Source: Chamaecrista fasciculata (lineage: Eukaryota; Streptophyta; Magnoliopsida; Fabales; Fabaceae). Taken from it: a stretch of 64,000 bases of DNA. Where the stretch lies: NCBI GenBank assembly GCA_003254925.1, contig QANZ01005755.1, positions 43,506-107,505 of the forward strand, given 5' to 3'. The notes beneath the pieces are model-generated. The model was not told where the DNA came from, searched no databases, and worked only from the letters and a program-made list of their open reading frames with translations. Below are positions 58,269-64,000 of the stretch, piece by piece (within the stretch, counting starts at the first letter, position 1; each line of letters opens with the position of its first letter). A program made the translations under genes and the position numbers.

Positions 58269-61200
58269 AAGAATAATTTCTAATACCGTAATGTCAACAT
58301 TTTTTTTAGAAAAAAAAAAGCTGATTTTTATTAAAAATAAGTCAATAATAATTCATAGTTAAGAAGTCAATAATAATTCATACTGCCTAGGTGGGCCAGC
58401 TAAGACAAATTGTAACTCAAAACTTGTCTCTTTTCGCTTTTGGGCTTTAGACTTTAATTCATAGCATGCTTGTTTGATGAGGTGAATAGTTAAAGAATTT
58501 ATCTAATATGTTGTATTTATGATATATTTTAAGGTTTCTTCGGATCGATGAGTAAAGCATCTCATATCTTTTGATCGGTTAGTTAAAGGATTTTTAATAT
58601 TTGAAAACTCATTTGACTAATCAAAATAAACTTTAATATGTGCCCTTAGCACACATGTTAGAAGGACTCATAGTTAAATATGAAGAATGCCGTGAACTGT
58701 TCAAAGGAAAATTACCGTAATCTCACTTTTCACCCACAGAAACAACATTAGGTGAGAGGTTACCATTTTCATTTCAGATCAAAAAGGGAAAAAGTACATA
58801 GATATCCCAGATACAGATTTAAATCTAGATATTTAATGTTCAAAGATAGCATAATCTGACTATCGATACAAGGATGGAGGTGGTACAAATAAAGAAAAAA
58901 AAAATCATAGAATTAGGTTGATTTAATTTAGCTATTATAAAACTTGAACTCGGCTTTTAATTAATTACTCTACAGAATTGGGCTTTATTTTTTGAAGTTG
59001 TCAGTAAAAATATTTTGGTCAACGTGTAATTTTTGGTCCCTGGTCTTTTGAATAAGTTACAATCTAGTCATTTATTTATTTATGTAATTTTGCGATTTGG
59101 TCTTAATTACAATGATTAAATATGAGCATATCTCTTGTTTTAAGTCTGATTATGACAAGTTCGAAACCATATTTTATTATTGGTGAGTCTTTTTCTTTGT
59201 CCAGCTGAGTCATCAAAAAACAAAGTTAAAATTAGACTCTGAAAGTAAGTCTTTCATTTCATAGTCAAACGAGTAAAGTTGTCATATCTCTCTCATTCTA
59301 AGTCCATTTGCGACGAATTTGGAGTTACAAATTACTTTTAATAATTTTTTTTCTTCTTAGTTGCAGATCGTTGATAAATGAGATCAAATTGAGTCCGAAA
59401 GTGTTTTTCAATAATTTTCCACTTGTTGGTTCTGAAACCACTTTCGGATTCGATTTGGTCTTATTTGCTAAATATTCCAATTAGACAATAAAAATCACTT
59501 TTTAAAAGTAACTCAGCTCCAAACTTATCACAATAATCGAATTTGAAATGAGTTGGATATGACTAACTTTGCTCGTCGGACTATGAAACAGCGACCCACT
59601 TTCGAAACTCAATTTGATATTGTTTGTTAACAACCTCTACTGAATAAAAAAAAATGACTCGTAAAAATAACATGTGCCTCTAAACTTGTCATAAAAAAAT
59701 TTTGATTTAAAAAAATGATTAAAACATAAATAAGTTTTTATAAATTCTGTTTATATTTTTAAACTTTTTTTATTTATATCCCACTAAACTTATTTATAAA
59801 TAAGTTTTTAATGGACAATGTGCATAAGTTTAATTAATTATATATATTATACCAGCAAATCTTACAATATCAAACGTATTATCCATTTACATATAATATA
59901 TATACTGCTTAGCCAAATTAAAGTCATATACAATTAAAGAGAGATATATAGCACATCAGTGTGCCGAAAATGTAAAAACTTGCAAGAATTGAAATACAAA
60001 GTTATAAACTGGGCCACTTTATTGAGCACGAAAATGAAATGGTGAGAAAAAGAAAGGCTGAAAACAAATTAATTAGGTGAAGCAGAGGAGATACAAGACA
60101 AGAAATTTCAATAAAAAAGAGAATAGTGAAGCTTCAGAATGCACATTTGCTGCCAAAACAATGGCTAGAAAGAGAGTCTGTATAGTAGCTAAGCACTTAC
60201 AATCAACATAATTGTGAATCAGACTTGTAGGAGACAAATATTATTATATATTTGGTGGGTTTTTTTTAGGTGATAGGTTCAAAGAATTGAGTCATCATAT
60301 GGATATATTGAGGAAGAAAGTTAATTATGATTATGAATAAACAAATGTACGTTATTACTCATTGTGGAATGTGGATTATATTCTAATTACAAGCAAAGCA
60401 AATTAATATTACTGGCGTTCTCGGACGTCTTCATATATAAATCATAGCTTTTGACAGGGAACAAGGGACCCAATTCATCACTTTTTATATGTATAAACTT
60501 CACCATTATGTTAATTAATTAGATATTTGTTTCCTTTCTTCCTTCACTTGCAACATAAGGAAAGTGTGAGAGAGAGATAATTAGGTTACAGACTGTTCCA
60601 ACTTATACGTCATCAACTCCATCATCCTCAATATATTAAGTAAAAGGTAAGGTAGAAAAACAACAAAGGATATAAAATTAATGATGAAACTGTATGCCTT
60701 CTGATTTTCCAATCGTCTTGCTTTGTAATGTTCATTTTAACTTATTTTATATTTAACCTTTTTATTGCACGCTTTACAGCTCGGGTTTTGGTCACTTGTG
60801 CTTGTCTTGTTAGTCTAGTCGATCCATGAGCTCACAAATAAGGATGATTTTATGGATAGTCATGAATTTCATAATTTGGATTTGGGTTTAGGTTTGGATT
60901 TGTAGTTGGACAAAAAATTAATGGGCATGGATATAAAGATTTACTTAAAAAAATTCATGAGTTAGAGTCTGAAAATAAATGAAATATGATCTAACTTATT
61001 TTTTATTAATAATAATAAATATTTATATATATAAAAAAAAAATCAATGTTTTTTATATAATTATAAGAATGAAAAGTTCATAATATAAGGATTCATTCAT
61101 ATTTATAATTATCTAGTATTTCTTATGATCATGAATACAAATGAGTTGATAAAAATACATATTAATATATCAATTAAAAATATATTTTTTTTTGTTTTTT

Positions 61201-61457
61201 AAAAAAATTAGGTGTATAGATTATGAGTTGATTCGATGATGATAAAATTACGTAAATATATTTGATAAGTTTAGTATAGAATTGGTATACAATAAAAAAT
61301 ATTTAATAATAAAAATAAAGTTAATCTATATGATACAATTTGTTGTATGCATATAATAAGTTATGTGTTGTAATTATTGATATAATCTACTAAATTGATA
61401 AACTTTGTATTTTGGAAAAAATTAAAGTTACCTATAAAAAATTCATGAAAAAATAAA

Positions 61458-61813
61458 GGGTTTAAGTGCACTTTTGGTACGGCCAAAAAAAAAAGTGCAC
61501 TTTTGGTCCCTTAACTTTCGCAAATATCTCAATTTGGTCCCCTAACTTTTTTTATTGCAATTTTGGTCTCCTAACATTTGAAAACGTCTCACTGTTAATC
61601 CCCTAACTTTCGCAAATGTCTCTATTTTAGTCTCCTAATTTGGGATCAATGGTGAGACGTTTTCAAAAGTTAGAGACCAAAATTACAGCAAAAAAGTTAA
61701 GAGACTAACTTGAGACGTTTTCAAAAGTTAGGGGACCAAAATTGCAACAAAAAAGTTAAGGGACCAAATTAAGACCTTTGCGAAAGTTAGGGGACCAAAA
61801 GTGTACTTAAGTC
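61458..61813. mobile_element. Foldback element with 9-bp TSD, CACTTTTGGTCCC type
   Basis: The left end GGGTTTAAGTGCACTTTTGG mirrors the right end GACTTAAGTACACTTTTGGT (reverse complement), and arms repeat CTAACTTTCGCAAAT-like words. AAAAATAAA is duplicated at 61449-61457 and 61814-61822, although the A-rich context weakens this. The arms are still very alike (AACTTTTTT..GCAATTTTGGTC), so it may be one of the younger copies. Confidence 0.8.
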
Positions 61814-64000
61814 AAAAATAAATAAAAATTAACTCAAATTGGCTTGCCTCAAAATCGAGGAAGCTAAGATCCGCCCCAACCAACCAAGTTAAAACAAATT
61901 GACTAGTGAGTAGGGTTGGAAAAGAAACTTAAGGAAGTTTTATTTTTGGCCAAAGAAAAAAAGGAAATTTGAATGAGGTATTTCTTAGCTTTCATAATTT
62001 AATGAAGTATTTGAAAATATATTTGAAGAATAACTTATTCATCAAATTAAAGGATTATAATTAAACGGAGTAAAGTTTGCAATTTTCCCGAAGAAAGAAA
62101 AAGGAATATATATGTATATATATATATATATATATATCACCCACGGAGAGAAAAACTTGTTATTCTAGGGTGAAGAGATCTATATTATATATATATATAT
62201 GTGTGGGAATCTCATATCATTTTCCATCCCAGTAACTATATCTTATATTATATGGCTTCACTCCTTTCTAGTAGTCAATTTTTAAAATTATAGTGTAAAA
62301 TAAATTAATTTAAACATAATACATAATAAAATATATATACAAAAAAATAAAATTTTCCTCACGTTCATTCTTATGTAAAAAAAAATCACCCATGTTCATT
62401 TTTATTAAGTCAAAATTTTTAATTAGTCCCAAATGTATAAGGAAATTTCAAATTGGTCCCAAACTTACTCATTTTTCAATATAACAATTTTATGTAATTT
62501 TTAACTTTAAATCAATTCAAACATTATAACGGGCACGCCAAGCCCCTATATATATATATATATATATATATATGCTAGGTGGATTATGACAAACGTACGT
62601 AGAATGGAAATGGAAGAGTGAAATTAAAATAAAAAGGGTTGTATTCCAAAAATAGTGGAATTGCCATCAGTAAGAGGAGTGAGCTCAATAATTGTAGAAA
62701 AAGAGAAAAAAGTAGAGTGAGTGTTAGTGGGGTTGTCATATATAATGTATATAGTTATTGTTGGGGTTGAAGGTGTGAAAGTGAAAGAGCAATTACGACG
62801 AGTGAGTGAGTGAGAGTGAGGGAGAGTGAGTGGATGGCCATGGGTCCATGTTGGATATAGAAACCTCACACAAATCAAGTGTGATATTTTATTTAATTTT
62901 TTCAAAATCTATTATTTACGCATTAAATTTATATTAAGTCAACTAATTAATCTCTAAATAATTAAAATAATATAAATTTTGGTACAATTTCAATGACAAA
63001 AAAAAACTAAATCATACAAATTTAGGGATGCAAAAAATATAAAAAAAATAAATTAAATTGAGAGTTCAAATCGTTGTTAAAGACCAATTTGTAAATAATT
63101 AAAATATTTAAGAGATTAAATTGTATATTTTGATTATTTAAAAATTGATTCATTGATTATGTATAAATTCAAGAACCAACTAGTTAATTTTTTCTTTAAT
63201 TAAAACTCTAGAAGTTGAATCCCATTTGTAAGCAACTTGATGAGAGATGCTTATGGGTAAGATTTGGGTAGGGTTAGGGTACTATATCCTCATACTCGAT
63301 GTCTTAAAAAAGAAATTAAATTATCATTGTCTCTTAGACCATATCCCATACGAGTATCAAATTCTATCATCATCCTCGTATCTAACGGATAATTCGTTGA
63401 ATTCTCAAACTCTTAACTGAAAAAAATTGAAATAATTATTTATAAAATATGACTCAATTATATTATATATTATTATAATATATATTATTCAATTTTAAAT
63501 TTGTAAATACAAAAAATTAATTGTATACTTGTATATGACATAATTTAGTATTAATATATATATATATATATTCATATACTAATATATTAAAAAAATAAAA
63601 ATGATTATAGCGAATAAGGTACTGGTTGGTACCCCCATCCTCGGACCCGAGCCCCAGCTCGCTATTTTGAACAGCCAAATCCTCATACTAAAACTCATTT
63701 TATTATTATTTGTATTCATACCCAGACCAATAAATAAGTTGTATAACTATCATTGGGTATGAGCATTTTGATTATCCCTAATTTTATGTTGTATAAGCCT
63801 ATAGCTAGAGAGAGATGAGGGGTATAGATACAAGAAAAAAAATAAAATTTAGTTTTTAAATTTGTACCAAGTCAACTAATCATTAGTCTTTGATTAATCA
63901 AAATTTATGACTCAGTACTTAAATTATTACAATCACCAACAATTTGTTCTCTAACTCAAATTCAGTGACTAAACAATAAAAATTCATTTTAAATTAAGAG

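Larger units (their letters stand above)
57650..64000. other. Gene-free right end with dispersed repeats
   Basis: No host gene is supported on either strand. It contains a TRIM-like fossil (57920-58268), decayed TTTTGGTC-type foldback words near 59030-59650, a foldback element at 61458-61813, many AT microsatellites (for example 62118-62137, 62548-62572) and GGTACCCCCATCCTCGGA-type repeat words near 63630-63655. The longest frame (62624-62905, minus) is threonine/serine-rich low-complexity sequence. Confidence 0.6.

Noticed and set aside
62624-62905. 93-residue minus-strand ORF at the right end
   Set aside because: It is threonine/serine-rich low-complexity sequence with no homologous motif, no splice context and an AT-microsatellite neighbourhood.

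Overview
This window is nuclear DNA from a flowering plant, almost certainly a core eudicot. The genes have many GT-AG introns, the intergenic DNA is AT-rich with microsatellites, and there are many small transposon relics. I worked by eye from the sequence. Family names and Arabidopsis locus numbers come from memory, and no database search was run.

Layout: (1) 1.3-6.2 kb, + strand: a five-exon cytokinin oxidase/dehydrogenase most like CKX5. (2) 6.2-15.4 kb: no convincing host gene. It holds repeat relics, a GC-rich chimeric minus-strand ORF at 12.0-12.8 kb, a fossil LTR at 13.3-13.9 kb and two MITEs. (3) 17.3-24.1 kb, + strand: two tandem BEL1-like homeodomain genes, one BLH3-like and one BLH11-like. 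(4) 27.5-29.5 kb, +: a class III peroxidase. (5) 30.9-34.9 kb, +: a membrane-anchored GT4-type glycosyltransferase with a SINE in intron 5. (6) 36.5-39.9 kb, +: the 26S proteasome ATPase RPT4 in ten exons. (7) 41.0-47.7 kb, -: two intact TLC-domain membrane protein genes in a tandem segmental duplication. (8) 48.0-51.2 kb, -: a RING-type protein with a probable N-myristoylation start. (9) 56.4-57.5 kb, -: a group S1 bZIP (bZIP44/bZIP11 type) whose leader encodes the conserved 41-residue sucrose-control upstream peptide. (10) 57.6-64.0 kb: no gene seen, with a TRIM-like fossil and other repeats.

The set bZIP44, RING, GT, BLH11, BLH3 and CKX5 matches Arabidopsis At1g75390-At1g75450. RPT4 next to a TLC gene matches At1g45000-At1g45010. 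The window is therefore a largely conserved eudicot block with local rearrangement plus an inserted peroxidase. The genes are not an operon; they share a neighbourhood, not a pathway.

The most distinctive non-genic signal is a set of foldback elements of about 250-580 bp. Several have ends like GGTCAAA..TTTTGGTC and 9-bp target-site duplications, which points to Mutator-type non-autonomous transposons, and three lie in introns of host genes. I found no undescribed enzymatic or defence system.
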